Part shown: one piece after another, positions 43,991-52,455 of the stretch
How the letters are laid out: each line of letters starts with the position of its first letter
Numbering within the stretch: position 1 is the stretch's first letter
Assembly (NCBI RefSeq): GCF_032842345.1
Contig: NZ_WBKO01000001.1
Span: 372,001 to 436,000, forward strand
Source: Methanoculleus caldifontis
GTDB taxonomy: Archaea; Halobacteriota; Methanomicrobia; Methanomicrobiales; Methanoculleaceae
Direction of reading: 5' to 3'
DNA: 64,000 nucleotides
Notes under the pieces: model-generated
What the model was told of the DNA's origin: nothing
What the model saw: the letters and a program-made list of their open reading frames with translations, nothing else
Database searches by the model: none
Made by a program: the position numbers and the translations under genes

Positions 43991-45577
43991 ATGCCTGACA
44001 TAGATTCTCACGAAGGGCTGGTGCTGGGGCTTGAAGGGACGGCGTGGAACCTCAGTGCCGCTCTCTTCGGAGAAGACCTGGTCGCCCTCCATTCTTCGCC
44101 CTACGTTCCGCCGAAAGGAGGGATCCACCCCAGAGAAGCCGCGCAGCACCACGCCTCGGTGATGAAGGAGGTCATCGGCCAGGTGCTGACGGAGCCGGAC
44201 CGGATCCGGGCGATCGCCTTCTCCCAGGGGCCCGGCCTCGGCCCGTCCCTCCGGACGGTGGCGACCGCCGCCCGCGCCCTCTCGATCGCGCTCGGCGTGC
44301 CGCTCGTCGGCGTCAACCACTGCGTGGCGCACGTCGAGATCGGGAGATGGGCGACCGGGTTTACCGACCCCATCGTCCTGTATGCGAGCGGCGCGAACAC
44401 GCAGGTGTTCGGCTACTTAAACGGCCGCTACCGGATCTTTGGGGAGACGCTCGACATCGGGGTCGGGAACGCTCTCGACAAGTTCGCCCGGGGTCACGAC
44501 CTCCCGCATCCGGGCGGCCCGATGATCGAGAAACTCGCCCGCGAGGGGAGCTACATCGAACTCCCCTACACGGTGAAGGGGATGGACCTCGCCTTCTCCG
44601 GGCTCGTGAGCGCCGCCCAGGAGAGCAAGGCGCCGCTCGAGGACGTCTGCGCCGGCCTCCAGGAGACGGCGTTCGCGATGTGCGTCGAGGTGACCGAGCG
44701 GGCGCTCGCCCATGCCGGGAAAGACGAAGTGCTCCTCGTCGGCGGCGTCGGGGCGAACGCGCGGCTCCAGGAGATGCTCCGGATCATGTGCGAGGAGAGG
44801 GGGGCGTCGTTCGCCGTCCCGGAGCGGACCTACCTCGGCGACAACGGGGCGATGATCGCCTACACGGGCAAGATCATGCTGGAGCACGGCACCACCATCA
44901 CCCTTGACGAGTCGCAGATCCGGCCCGGCTACCGGGCCGACGAGGTGACGGTCACCTGGCGCGAGGACGAACCCGGCGAGGTCTTCACTGCGCGGCAGGA
45001 CGACGAGGCGGTCGCCCGCGGCGCGGAGGCGGCCGTGGAGTTTCGGGCGGACGAGGTCGTCAAGCGGAGGACGAGCAAGCGCTACCGGAGCCCGGGCCTC
45101 GATAAGCGGCTGATCGCGGAGCGGACCCGGGCCGAGGCCCGCCTGATCGCGACGGCCCGGCGGGCGGGGGTCCCGACCCCGGTGATCCGGGACGTCAGCA
45201 CGGACTCGATCGTGATGGAACGCATCGAAGGGGAGGTGCTGAAGTACGTCACCACTCCCGGGAACGTCGCCCTCGCGGGCGAGGCGGTCGGGAGGCTGCA
45301 CGGGGCGGGGATCGTCCACGGCGACCTGACGACGAGCAACATGATCGTCCGTGGCGGTCAGTGCGTCTTGATCGACTTCGGGCTCGCATCCACGTCCGCC
45401 GAGGTCGAGAGTCGGGGGGTCGACCTCCACGTCTTCTTCCAGACGCTCGAGAGCACCACGGAGAACTTCGCCGAACTGAAGCAGGCCTTCGTCGACGGCT
45501 ACGCGGCCGCGTTTGCCGCGGCGGACGAGGCCCTCGCGCGGGAGCACGAGGTCGAGCTGCGGGGGCGCTACCTGTGA
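43991..45577 (+). CDS. Fused KEOPS protein Kae1-Bud32
   Basis: A 528-residue fusion for tRNA t6A37 synthesis. Residues 1 to about 325 are Kae1, which transfers threonylcarbamoyl to adenosine; His110 and His114 in NHCVAHVEIG bind the metal, and GGVGANARLQEML is present. From about residue 345 a Bud32 kinase/ATPase begins: HGDLTTSNMIV near 443-453 is the catalytic loop and IDFGLAS near 461 the metal-binding motif. The same fusion is known in Methanocaldococcus. ATG 43991 is used; a GTG at 43970 would add seven residues. Confidence 0.95.
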   Translation: MPDIDSHEGLVLGLEGTAWNLSAALFGEDLVALHSSPYVPPKGGIHPREAAQHHASVMKEVIGQVLTEPDRIRAIAFSQGPGLGPSLRTVATAARALSIALGVPLVGVNHCVAHVEIGRWATGFTDPIVLYASGANTQVFGYLNGRYRIFGETLDIGVGNALDKFARGHDLPHPGGPMIEKLAREGSYIELPYTVKGMDLAFSGLVSAAQESKAPLEDVCAGLQETAFAMCVEVTERALAHAGKDEVLLVGGVGANARLQEMLRIMCEERGASFAVPERTYLGDNGAMIAYTGKIMLEHGTTITLDESQIRPGYRADEVTVTWREDEPGEVFTARQDDEAVARGAEAAVEFRADEVVKRRTSKRYRSPGLDKRLIAERTRAEARLIATARRAGVPTPVIRDVSTDSIVMERIEGEVLKYVTTPGNVALAGEAVGRLHGAGIVHGDLTTSNMIVRGGQCVLIDFGLASTSAEVESRGVDLHVFFQTLESTTENFAELKQAFVDGYAAAFAAADEALAREHEVELRGRYL

Positions 45578-46164
45578 AACTCGCGGTGGTGACCGGCAAC
45601 CCGAACAAGGCGCGAGAGGTGGCCGCCTGCTTTGCGGGGGTGCTGGAGGTCGAGCATGTCGCGCTCGACTGCCCGGAGCTCCGCGACGACGACGTCGGGG
45701 AGATCGCGCGGGGGAAGGCGGAGTTCGCCTACCGCACGCTCTCCCGCCCGCTGATCGTTGACGACACCGGCCTTTTTGTCGACGCGCTCCGGGGGTTCCC
45801 CGGCTCGTATGCTGCCTACGTCCAGAAGACGATCGGGAACGCCGGGATCTTGAAACTCATGGAGGGCGTCACGGACCGGAGCGCCCGCTTCGAGACGGCG
45901 ATCGCGTTCGCCGACGAGCGGGGCATCCGGGTCTTCCGCGGCATCCTGCCCGGGACGATCGTCACCCCCCGGGGGGAGGAGGGGTTCGGCTACGACCCGA
46001 TCTTCGCCTACGAGGGGCGGACGCTCGCCGAGATGCCGCTATCCGAGAAGAGCCGGGTCTCCCACCGGGCGCGGGCGCTCGAGGCCTTCCGCGCCTGGGT
46101 GGAGCAGGATTCAGGGCACGGTCTCCCCGGCGACAGAACTGTTAATAGGACCAAGAACGAATAG
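45574..46164 (+). CDS. rdgB: XTP/dITP pyrophosphatase (RdgB/HAM1)
   Basis: A 196-residue house-cleaning enzyme that hydrolyses deaminated purine nucleoside triphosphates. [12 protein letters not shown] at the N-terminus binds the phosphates, [11 protein letters not shown] and FPGSYAAYV follow, and [18 protein letters not shown] and [10 protein letters not shown] complete the active site. GTG 45574 overlaps the KEOPS stop by four bases. Confidence 0.93.
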   Translation: MKLAVVTGNPNKAREVAACFAGVLEVEHVALDCPELRDDDVGEIARGKAEFAYRTLSRPLIVDDTGLFVDALRGFPGSYAAYVQKTIGNAGILKLMEGVTDRSARFETAIAFADERGIRVFRGILPGTIVTPRGEEGFGYDPIFAYEGRTLAEMPLSEKSRVSHRARALEAFRAWVEQDSGHGLPGDRTVNRTKNE

Positions 46165-46192
46165 TACCCATCTGACAAGTGGTGTTTTCGAC

Positions 46193-46339
46193 ATGGCAAG
46201 ATTTCCCGAAGCTGAAGCACGTCTGCTCAACGTAAAGATCTGCATGAAATGCAACGCCCGGAACGCAATCCGCGCGACCCGCTGCCGCAAGTGCGGCTCG
46301 GACGAACTCCGGCCCAAGTCCAAGGAAAGAAAGGCGTAA
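46193..46339 (+). CDS. rpl40e: Large ribosomal subunit protein L40e
   Basis: A short 48-residue gene starting [12 protein letters not shown]. It has the zinc-finger CMKC and CRKC pairs (Cys at 17, 20, 31 and 34) and a basic C-terminus, matching archaeal eL40. It lies 28 bases after rdgB and ends the information-processing operon, followed by a T5 tract at 46396-46400. Confidence 0.92.
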   Translation: MARFPEAEARLLNVKICMKCNARNAIRATRCRKCGSDELRPKSKERKA

Positions 46340-46395
46340 CGCCGCTGTAAACTACGGGCTCCCGGTCATGGCGGGGCCGGGGGTCCGGTATACTC

Positions 46396-46400
46396 TTTTT
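46396..46400 (+). terminator. T5 tract after rpl40e
   Basis: Five T lie 57 bases after rpl40e in the gap before the converging DUF1917 gene. This is a weak but plausible transcription end for the long rightward operon. Confidence 0.3.
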
Positions 46401-46441
46401 GTGCGTCTCAAAAGCAGGGAGCGGAGGGGATCTTTTGCCCG

Positions 46442-47092
46442 TCACGCGCTGTAATAAGTGACCTTCCGGCCCTCTTCGCTGTACTCGCCCTTGTAGGTCT
46501 CGATGTTGCGCTTGTAGCCGATCCGGTCTACAAATCCAAGGCCGCGGAGCCGCTCGCGGACCCGCATCACGTCCGCCTCGTCGGCCCAGTCCCGGGTGTA
46601 GACGTAGATGACGGCCCGCTCGTCGCGCGAGTCGGGGTTCGGTTTCGCGGTGCTGATCTTGGCGGAGATCCCGAGCAGCCCCTTCACCGTCTCGTCGCGG
46701 ACCTTCCTCCACGCCTCGTCCGCTTCGGCCGGGGGGACGAAGATGAGCCATTTGCCCACCTGCTCGTCATCGAGGCCCCGTTCAAGGGGTCCCGGCGCGT
46801 CCTGCACAATCCAGTACATCCGGGTGGTCTTTGAGGGCAGGACGCCCTCGCCCTCCCTGAGCGGTGCGTAGAGAGCCTCGATCCCGCCGAACCGCCGGAG
46901 GAGGGGACGGGCGAGGTCAGGGTAGTCCTCGGAGAACCGCTCGAAGATCGCGGTGACGTCCGCCTCGAAGTCTGCCCCCTGCTCGACGAGTTCGAAGAGG
47001 TACGAGCCCCGGACGCGGAGCTCGCGGTTGAGGTAGACCTCAAAGATCCCGTACGCGACTTCTGCCAGGGACTCCGGATCGATCTCTTCCAT
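46442..47092 (-). CDS. DUF1917 (Bles03-like) protein
   Basis: A 216-residue protein. Conserved stretches YWIVQDAPG, GKWLIFVPPAEADEAWRKVR and GISAKISTA match the DUF1917/Bles03 family, which has a translation-factor-like alpha/beta fold in eukaryotic structures and no settled function. The start ATG 47092 gives MEEIDPESLAE; the longer frame upstream is not conserved. It lies 43 bases after thi4 on the same strand. Confidence 0.8.
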   Translation of the reverse strand: MEEIDPESLAEVAYGIFEVYLNRELRVRGSYLFELVEQGADFEADVTAIFERFSEDYPDLARPLLRRFGGIEALYAPLREGEGVLPSKTTRMYWIVQDAPGPLERGLDDEQVGKWLIFVPPAEADEAWRKVRDETVKGLLGISAKISTAKPNPDSRDERAVIYVYTRDWADEADVMRVRERLRGLGFVDRIGYKRNIETYKGEYSEEGRKVTYYSA

Positions 47093-47135
47093 ACCTATTG
47101 GTAACTGCAGGGACCCTAAAAAGAGTTCTGAAGTA

Positions 47136-47900
47136 TTACCGGCCAAGCCGCTCCGCGACCAGGTCCGCGGCCCGTTCTCCGGAGAGGAACATCCCCCCGA
47201 AGATCGGCCCCATGCGGCACTCCCCGGCAACGGCGTTTGCCGCCATCCCGGCGACGAAGAGGCCGGGGAAGACCTCTCGCGTGTGGTCGAGGATCCGGGT
47301 TTCGGCACGCTCGGCCCACATGAAACTCTCTCCCTTCACCGGGAGCCCGCCGCCCTTGCGCTCGATCATCCGGGCGATCATGGCGTCGTGACCGGTCGCG
47401 TCGACGGTGCAGGTGCAGGCCACGGTGAGCGGGTCGACGTGCAGCCCGGCCATATCGACCGGCGTCCAGTTGATGACGAGGCCGCCGACCCTGCCGTCGC
47501 CGCGGACCATGACGTCCTCGACGGTGGTGAGGTTGAAGAACTCGACGCCGGCGTCGCAGGCCGCTGCAGTGAGTTTCGAGACCGCTTCGACGGACTTCGC
47601 GACGTAGTAGCCCGGCTCGAACTCCCGGTAGGCGATATCGAACCGGTCGAGGAGCCGCCGGGCCCCCTCCTGGACGACGATCCGGGGGAACATCATCCCG
47701 CCGCCCCACATGCCGCCGCCGATGCTGAGTTTCTTCTCGATGAGTGCGCACCTGACACCCTTCTCGCCGAGTAGGGCGGCACAGACGAGCCCCGACGGTC
47801 CGCCGCCGATGACGGCGGCATCCATCTCGAGGTAATCGATGAACGTGCGGTGCTGCTCCTCAAGGATTGCCCTGCTGATGGTCACTTCGTTGAGCGTCAT
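47136..47900 (-). CDS. thi4: Thiazole synthase Thi4, archaeal sulfide-dependent type
   Basis: A 254-residue flavin/NAD-binding-fold enzyme that makes ADP-thiazole from NAD and glycine. The dinucleotide motif is VIGGGPSGL near residues 32-40, followed by IEKKLSIGGGMWGGG. In the segment MAGLHVDPLT a His stands where yeast Thi4 has the Cys that donates sulfur, as in the methanococcal enzyme that uses free sulfide catalytically. The C-terminal FVAGMAANAVAG and GPIFGGMFLSG are typical. It diverges from htpX. Confidence 0.94.
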   Translation of the reverse strand: MTLNEVTISRAILEEQHRTFIDYLEMDAAVIGGGPSGLVCAALLGEKGVRCALIEKKLSIGGGMWGGGMMFPRIVVQEGARRLLDRFDIAYREFEPGYYVAKSVEAVSKLTAAACDAGVEFFNLTTVEDVMVRGDGRVGGLVINWTPVDMAGLHVDPLTVACTCTVDATGHDAMIARMIERKGGGLPVKGESFMWAERAETRILDHTREVFPGLFVAGMAANAVAGECRMGPIFGGMFLSGERAADLVAERLGR

Positions 47901-48039
47901 TCTATCCTTAACTCTGGTGCCGGAACCTGATAAGGGCACTGGCGACGCGCGAGGGGGGTGCAGGGCTCCGCTTTTGGTGAAGCGCCCGGAAAATTCCGGC
48001 GCATACCTTAAGACCTCACCGGTCCAATAGATCACTGTC

Positions 48040-48924
48040 ATGAAGTGGACGCGCGACTTCGGTCTCACCATGAGGATGGTTCTAACTTCGTTCCTGCTCC
48101 TCATAGTCTACCTAATCTTCCTTGGGGTCCTCGCCGCGCTTGGATTCCCCTTCGAGTTCCTCCTGCTGGTCGCCGCCGGGATGGCGTTTCTCCAGTTCTT
48201 CTTCTCGGATAAGCTGGTGCTCTGGAGCACCGGCACGCGTCTCATCGAAGAAGACGAGTATCCGGAGTTGCACCGGATGGTCGAGAGCCTGGCAGCCCGG
48301 GCCGACCTCCCGAAGCCAAAGATCGGGATCATGGCCTCCCCGGTGCCGAACGCGTTCGCGACCGGGCGGAGCCCGAGCAACGCGGTCGTGGCGGTCACCG
48401 ACTCCATCATGCGTGTGCTCAACCGCGAGGAGCTCGAGGCGGTGCTCGCCCACGAGCTGGCGCATGTGAAGAACCGGGACATGCTGACGCTGACGATGGC
48501 GAGTTTCATCTCGATGCTTGCCTACCTGATCATGCAGAACTGGATCTTCATGGGCCTCTTCGGCAACCGCGACAGCCAGAACAACGGCATGGGTGCACTG
48601 GTCCTGGTCTACATCGTATCGATCGTCGTCTGGATTGTAAGCACCCTGCTGACCCGTGCACTCTCCCGCTACCGGGAGTTCTCCGCCGACCGGGGCAGCG
48701 CCGAGATGACGGACAACCCCCGGGCGCTGATATCGGCGCTTCAGAAGATCAGCGGGCGGATGGACTACATCCCCGCCGAGAAGAAGCGGGAAGTGGAAGG
48801 CGCAAACGCCTTCTTCATCATCCCCGCGCTCTCGGGAAACACCCTGATGGAGCTCTTCTCGACGCACCCGCCGCTCGAGAAGCGTGTGGCGGCTCTCGAA
48901 GAACTGGCCGCCGGAACACGCTGA
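48040..48924 (+). CDS. htpX: HtpX-type membrane zinc metalloprotease
   Basis: A 294-residue M48B protease for membrane protein quality control. Two N-terminal helices (about 12-33 and 37-56) precede the cytoplasmic active site HELAH at residues 139-143, followed by two further helices (about 160-180 and 187-206) and the ligand Glu in FSADRGSAEMT. The C-terminus STHPPLEKRVAALEEL is also diagnostic. Confidence 0.95.
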   Translation: MKWTRDFGLTMRMVLTSFLLLIVYLIFLGVLAALGFPFEFLLLVAAGMAFLQFFFSDKLVLWSTGTRLIEEDEYPELHRMVESLAARADLPKPKIGIMASPVPNAFATGRSPSNAVVAVTDSIMRVLNREELEAVLAHELAHVKNRDMLTLTMASFISMLAYLIMQNWIFMGLFGNRDSQNNGMGALVLVYIVSIVVWIVSTLLTRALSRYREFSADRGSAEMTDNPRALISALQKISGRMDYIPAEKKREVEGANAFFIIPALSGNTLMELFSTHPPLEKRVAALEELAAGTR

Positions 48925-49328
48925 TCCGGGACCGCTCCCGGAACACCACCATTTTTTCAAGCGTTTTATCACTGCGTATCGCAGCGGTCCGTCAGGGATG
49001 CGGCCGACTGCACCCGCAGAGCGCCCCTTACCGGGATCTGCCCTTTCCTGGAATTCACCCGCCCGCTGCCCGGACCAGTTTTATCCACCAGGCAATTATT
49101 TAAAAAGATATATATATTCAGATTGCCTCCAGATACCCGCTCTGTCAGCCATACAGCCTCAAACAGCATCCCCCGGCAAACCACCCCGGCGCTCCAGCCC
49201 CGGTGCTGCATCGGCGCCACGCAGAAGCCGCCAGTCCATGACGCCGGTTGAACCCGTCTCCACCATACCGCCTACCGGAATCCATCTCCAGTTATGAGCA
49301 CCGGATGCAGCAGATAAAGGTGATAAAA
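48925..49328. other. 404-base intergenic region with terminator and AT-rich promoter
   Basis: A T6 tract (48952-48957) follows htpX. From about 49091 to 49120 the sequence is strongly AT-rich (TTATTTAAAAAGATATATAT), a very good TATA region. If used by the fasciclin gene, its transcript would have a leader of about 190 bases, long for this genome. No gene or known riboswitch is recognised in the leader. Confidence 0.45.
48952..48957 (+). terminator. T6 tract after htpX
   Basis: Six T lie 28 bases downstream of the htpX stop, the probable end of its transcript. Confidence 0.4.
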
Positions 49329-50636
49329 ATGACTTTGAGAAAGATCTCAGGAATTCTTATGATTCTCTGTCTCCTGACCCTGACCGGGGCCGTCGCCGCG
49401 GTCTCGGCACAGGAGACGCCGCAACAGATCGGCGCCGAGCTCGAGTACGAGCTGCCGATGGATACCATGAAGGTCATCGGCAGGTATAACGTCACCATCG
49501 ATCCGGCGGAGAACGTCTCGATCGAGCCGGTCAACCTCGACACCCCCATCGACGTGAGGAGGGATACCCCGATAGGTGCGCTGGATGCGGTCGCCCAATC
49601 GGAGGGGCTGAACTTCACGACCTACTACTACACGGTCAGCGGCCGGCTGGCCGTCGACAGCATCAACGACTACGTGTACGAGGAGGATCAGATCTGGTAC
49701 GTCCTCAACTACCTCAACGAGACGTTCCATGAGACGAGCATGGATGCCGGGGCGCACAACCTCACCGACAACGAGACGTTCTGGCTCATCTACTGCGACC
49801 TCTCCGACTACGATCCCCGTTATGAGTCCCGCGTCGATCGGGCCGTTGCAGGGCTCTCGATCACCGTTACGTTCAGCGATGAGAACGTGACCCCGACCCC
49901 GACCCCGGATGAGAACGTCACGCCCGGACCGACGGAGAACGTGACCCCGACCCCGACACCGGCCGGGAACGTCACGCCCGGACCGGGCGAGAACGTGACG
50001 CCGATGCCGACGATACCCGGGATCCTGGTCCCCATACCGACGGCCACTCCGGGGAACGTGACCCCGGATCCGAACGAGAACGTGATCCCGGCCAACGAGA
50101 CGAACATCTACGAAGCGATCGGCGAGGAGGAGAACCTCTCCATCCTGGCGAGCCTGCTCAACGTGACGGATCTCGCGGCCACGCTCCGGGGCGAGGGGCC
50201 GTATACTATCTTCGCGCCGGACAACGATGCGTTCGGCAACCTCTCGTCCGAGGTTCTCGCCATGATCCTGGTCGACGAGGAGGAACTCACGAGGGTCCTC
50301 TCGAACCACGTGGTGAACGGGAGTTACACGGCCGCCGAACTCCTGAACATGACGGAGGACGGCAACGAGACGACCCTCACGACGCTCGCCGGGCTGAACC
50401 TGACGGTCTCGGAGAGCGACGGCGTGCTGATGATCGGTAATGCCACCGTCGGCACGGAGGAGATCAACGCGACGAACGGCGTCGTCCACGTCATCGACAC
50501 GGTGCTGATCCCGACGGAGAATGTGACCGAGACCGCAACTCCGGTCGAGAACATGACCCCTGCGGAGAATGCAACCCCGGTGGCGACGACGGCCCCGCTG
50601 ACGAACATGACTGGACCGCCAATGGGGGCCATCTAG
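49329..50636 (+). CDS. Secreted DUF4430 and fasciclin (FAS1) domain surface protein
   Basis: A 435-residue exported protein. A signal peptide covers about residues 1-27 (ISGILMILCLLTLTGAVAA). A DUF4430-like domain spans roughly 60-170. A linker (about 180-255) carries repeated ENVTPTPTP units with many N-glycosylation sequons. A FAS1 domain follows at about 258-395 (YTIFAPDNDAFGNL, and NGVVHVIDTVLIP at its end), and then a Pro/Thr tail. The many sequons fit the AglB pathway in this window. ATG 49329 has AGGTGAT upstream. Confidence 0.85.
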   Translation: MTLRKISGILMILCLLTLTGAVAAVSAQETPQQIGAELEYELPMDTMKVIGRYNVTIDPAENVSIEPVNLDTPIDVRRDTPIGALDAVAQSEGLNFTTYYYTVSGRLAVDSINDYVYEEDQIWYVLNYLNETFHETSMDAGAHNLTDNETFWLIYCDLSDYDPRYESRVDRAVAGLSITVTFSDENVTPTPTPDENVTPGPTENVTPTPTPAGNVTPGPGENVTPMPTIPGILVPIPTATPGNVTPDPNENVIPANETNIYEAIGEEENLSILASLLNVTDLAATLRGEGPYTIFAPDNDAFGNLSSEVLAMILVDEEELTRVLSNHVVNGSYTAAELLNMTEDGNETTLTTLAGLNLTVSESDGVLMIGNATVGTEEINATNGVVHVIDTVLIPTENVTETATPVENMTPAENATPVATTAPLTNMTGPPMGAI

Positions 50637-50728
50637 CCGGAGCCCGCACACGCATCCCCCCGGACCCGGCTCCCGGGCTCCGGGGAGGTTGTCCGTGACA
50701 GCGAGAGTCTTACGGGTGGGATGAACGG

Positions 50729-52072
50729 ATGATCGGCGCGAGAAACCTCGCACTTGCGATCTGTATACTGGTATTGTGCGCCATCGGAACCGTATCCGGG
50801 AGCGGACCGGCACCTGCGGACGCCGAGCCGGACGGTCGCGTGTGGATCGACGGAACCCCCCTTATCCGTGCGATCCACGAGGACCGGGGAGACCTCTACC
50901 GGCACATAGACAGCGACACGGGCGGTAAGGAGCATGTCGCAGACACCTACATGCCGGGGGATGCGAGGACGTTCATCGCCACCGACTTCGTGACCGAGGA
51001 GGACTACACCGTCAACGCCACCTGCAGGGCGACGGGAGACTACTGCTACGTCTTTGTGGATGAGAACGAGACGGTGGCGGAGGGCGAGATCCGGGACCTC
51101 GTGGAGACCTTCGACCGGGTGATCTACCCCACGGTGACCGGGACGTTCGGGACCGAGATCGGTGTCGACAGGGACCGCCGGATCTTCATCCTGCTCTTCG
51201 ATATCCGTGACAGTCTCCACGATAGCGCCACAGAGCTCTCCATCGCAGGATATTTCGACGGCAGCACGTCAAACAAGATCGATATGATCTTCCTCGACGC
51301 CGATGCGCGGGGGAGCGAGGTGCGCTCGACGCTCGCCCACGAGCTCCAGCACCTCGTCCACCACTCGCGCGACCCCCATGAGAAGACCTGGGTCAACGAG
51401 GGGTGCAGCGGGTACGCGGAGTTCCTCTGCTTTTCGACCGAGAACCGGGCGAAGGTCCGGGCTTTCAACCGCCACCCCGACACCCCCCTCGCAGTGGCCG
51501 ACGGCCGGTGGGCCCGCTCGGAGGGCGAGATCAACCAGGCCCATTACGGGGCAAGTCTCCTCTGGACGCTCTACCTCGCGGAGAACTACGGCGACCGATC
51601 GGGCGATGCACAGCGGCAGGGGTTCCTCGCGGATCTCGTCGCGGAGAACCGGACGGGTCTGGCCGGGGTCGACGCGACGCTCGCCCTGCACGGGTTCAAC
51701 GAGTCGTCCGAGGACGTATTCAAGCGCTGGGTGGTCGCGAACTACCTCGACGCCGAGGGAGGCAAGCCGCCGCTGGGGTATGACGGGATCGAGATCACCC
51801 GATACCCGGAGGTCACCGGCCGGGTCGACCTCACCAGAGGGACCGGGGCGGTGCATTCCTTCCCGGCGGCGGAGCTCCCGCCCTGGTCCGCGGCCTACTA
51901 CGAGGTGAAGGCGGATGACCCCGCCGCGGTCTCGTTCGCAAACGACCAAGGCTTCTGGATGGAGAGGGTCGTAAACCGGAACGGCAAGGCGGTCATCGTC
52001 GTCTCGCCTCTCGCCGACCGGGGGGCGTTCGTCCTGACGGTCGCGGAGGGCAACGGGACCCCCGCGGATTGA
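50729..52072 (+). CDS. Secreted zinc metallopeptidase (M30-like gluzincin)
   Basis: A 447-residue exported protein with a signal peptide (about residues 1-24). HELQH at 204-208 provides two zinc ligands and the catalytic Glu. WVNEGCSGYAEF about 15 residues later supplies the third ligand Glu, the arrangement of gluzincins such as the M30 family. A C-terminal beta-rich domain follows from about residue 350. It is co-oriented with the fasciclin gene 92 bases upstream. The substrate is unknown. Confidence 0.8.
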   Translation: MIGARNLALAICILVLCAIGTVSGSGPAPADAEPDGRVWIDGTPLIRAIHEDRGDLYRHIDSDTGGKEHVADTYMPGDARTFIATDFVTEEDYTVNATCRATGDYCYVFVDENETVAEGEIRDLVETFDRVIYPTVTGTFGTEIGVDRDRRIFILLFDIRDSLHDSATELSIAGYFDGSTSNKIDMIFLDADARGSEVRSTLAHELQHLVHHSRDPHEKTWVNEGCSGYAEFLCFSTENRAKVRAFNRHPDTPLAVADGRWARSEGEINQAHYGASLLWTLYLAENYGDRSGDAQRQGFLADLVAENRTGLAGVDATLALHGFNESSEDVFKRWVVANYLDAEGGKPPLGYDGIEITRYPEVTGRVDLTRGTGAVHSFPAAELPPWSAAYYEVKADDPAAVSFANDQGFWMERVVNRNGKAVIVVSPLADRGAFVLTVAEGNGTPAD

Positions 52073-52216
52073 CGGAGGCGGTCGCCGGAGCAGCGCCGGC
52101 CGGGCATGGGCCGCGGTCGCGGGAGGGGGCGGGGCCGGCGGGCGCCCCGCTCCGTTCCGGCCCCGGGGGATACGTTCATATCTCATAACGCCAGACTTGT
52201 ATAGACGTACCAGTAC

Positions 52217-52287
52217 GCATCGATGGTCTAGTGGTATGACTTTGGCCTTCCAAGCCAATAGCCCGGGTTCAATTCCCGGTCGATGCA
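52217..52287 (+). tRNA. tRNA-Gly (anticodon TCC)
   Basis: The acceptor arms GCATCGA (52217-52223) and TCGATGC (52280-52286) pair perfectly with discriminator A. The anticodon stem-loop TTGGC-CTTCCAA-GCCAA gives anticodon TCC, and the T arm is CCGGG-TTCAATT-CCCGG. The CCA end is not encoded. A second tRNA follows after two bases. Confidence 0.96.
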
Positions 52288-52289
52288 TG

Positions 52290-52363
52290 GGGCTCGTGGT
52301 CTAGCTGGTCATGACGTCGCCTTCACACGGCGAAGATCCTGAGTTCGAATCTCAGCGAGCCCA
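52290..52363 (+). tRNA. tRNA-Val (anticodon CAC)
   Basis: The acceptor GGGCTCG pairs with CGAGCCC (52356-52362), discriminator A. The anticodon stem TCGCC/GGCGA closes a TTCACAC loop, giving CAC. The T arm CTGAG-TTCGAAT-CTCAG is perfect. It is probably cotranscribed with tRNA-Gly; a T5 tract at 52379-52383 follows. Confidence 0.96.
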
Positions 52364-52378
52364 TCAGAATCACCGTCC

Positions 52379-52383
52379 TTTTT
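52379..52383 (+). terminator. T-rich terminator after the tRNA pair
   Basis: Five T, three G, four T begin 16 bases after tRNA-Val, a plausible termination tract for the two-tRNA transcript. Confidence 0.4.
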
Positions 52384-52455
52384 GGGTTTTGACTCAAATT
52401 TATCGCCATCCCCCCGATAACTCCGAATATCTCATCCATCTTCGATTCTAAGCGA

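Noticed and set aside
46442-47308. Longer form of the DUF1917 protein
   Set aside because: The N-terminal 72 residues would overlap thi4 on the same strand and have low-complexity Ser/Pro composition; ATG 47092 fits the family.
47901-48039. Possible TPP riboswitch between thi4 and htpX (plus-strand AACCTGATAAGG)
   Set aside because: The string resembles part of a THI box, but it is on the wrong strand for thi4, and no CUGAGA element or closing stems are present.
49876-50085. Short-period repeats that could look like a CRISPR array
   Set aside because: The units are in-frame ENVTP codons of the fasciclin protein linker, unequal in length, with no spacers.
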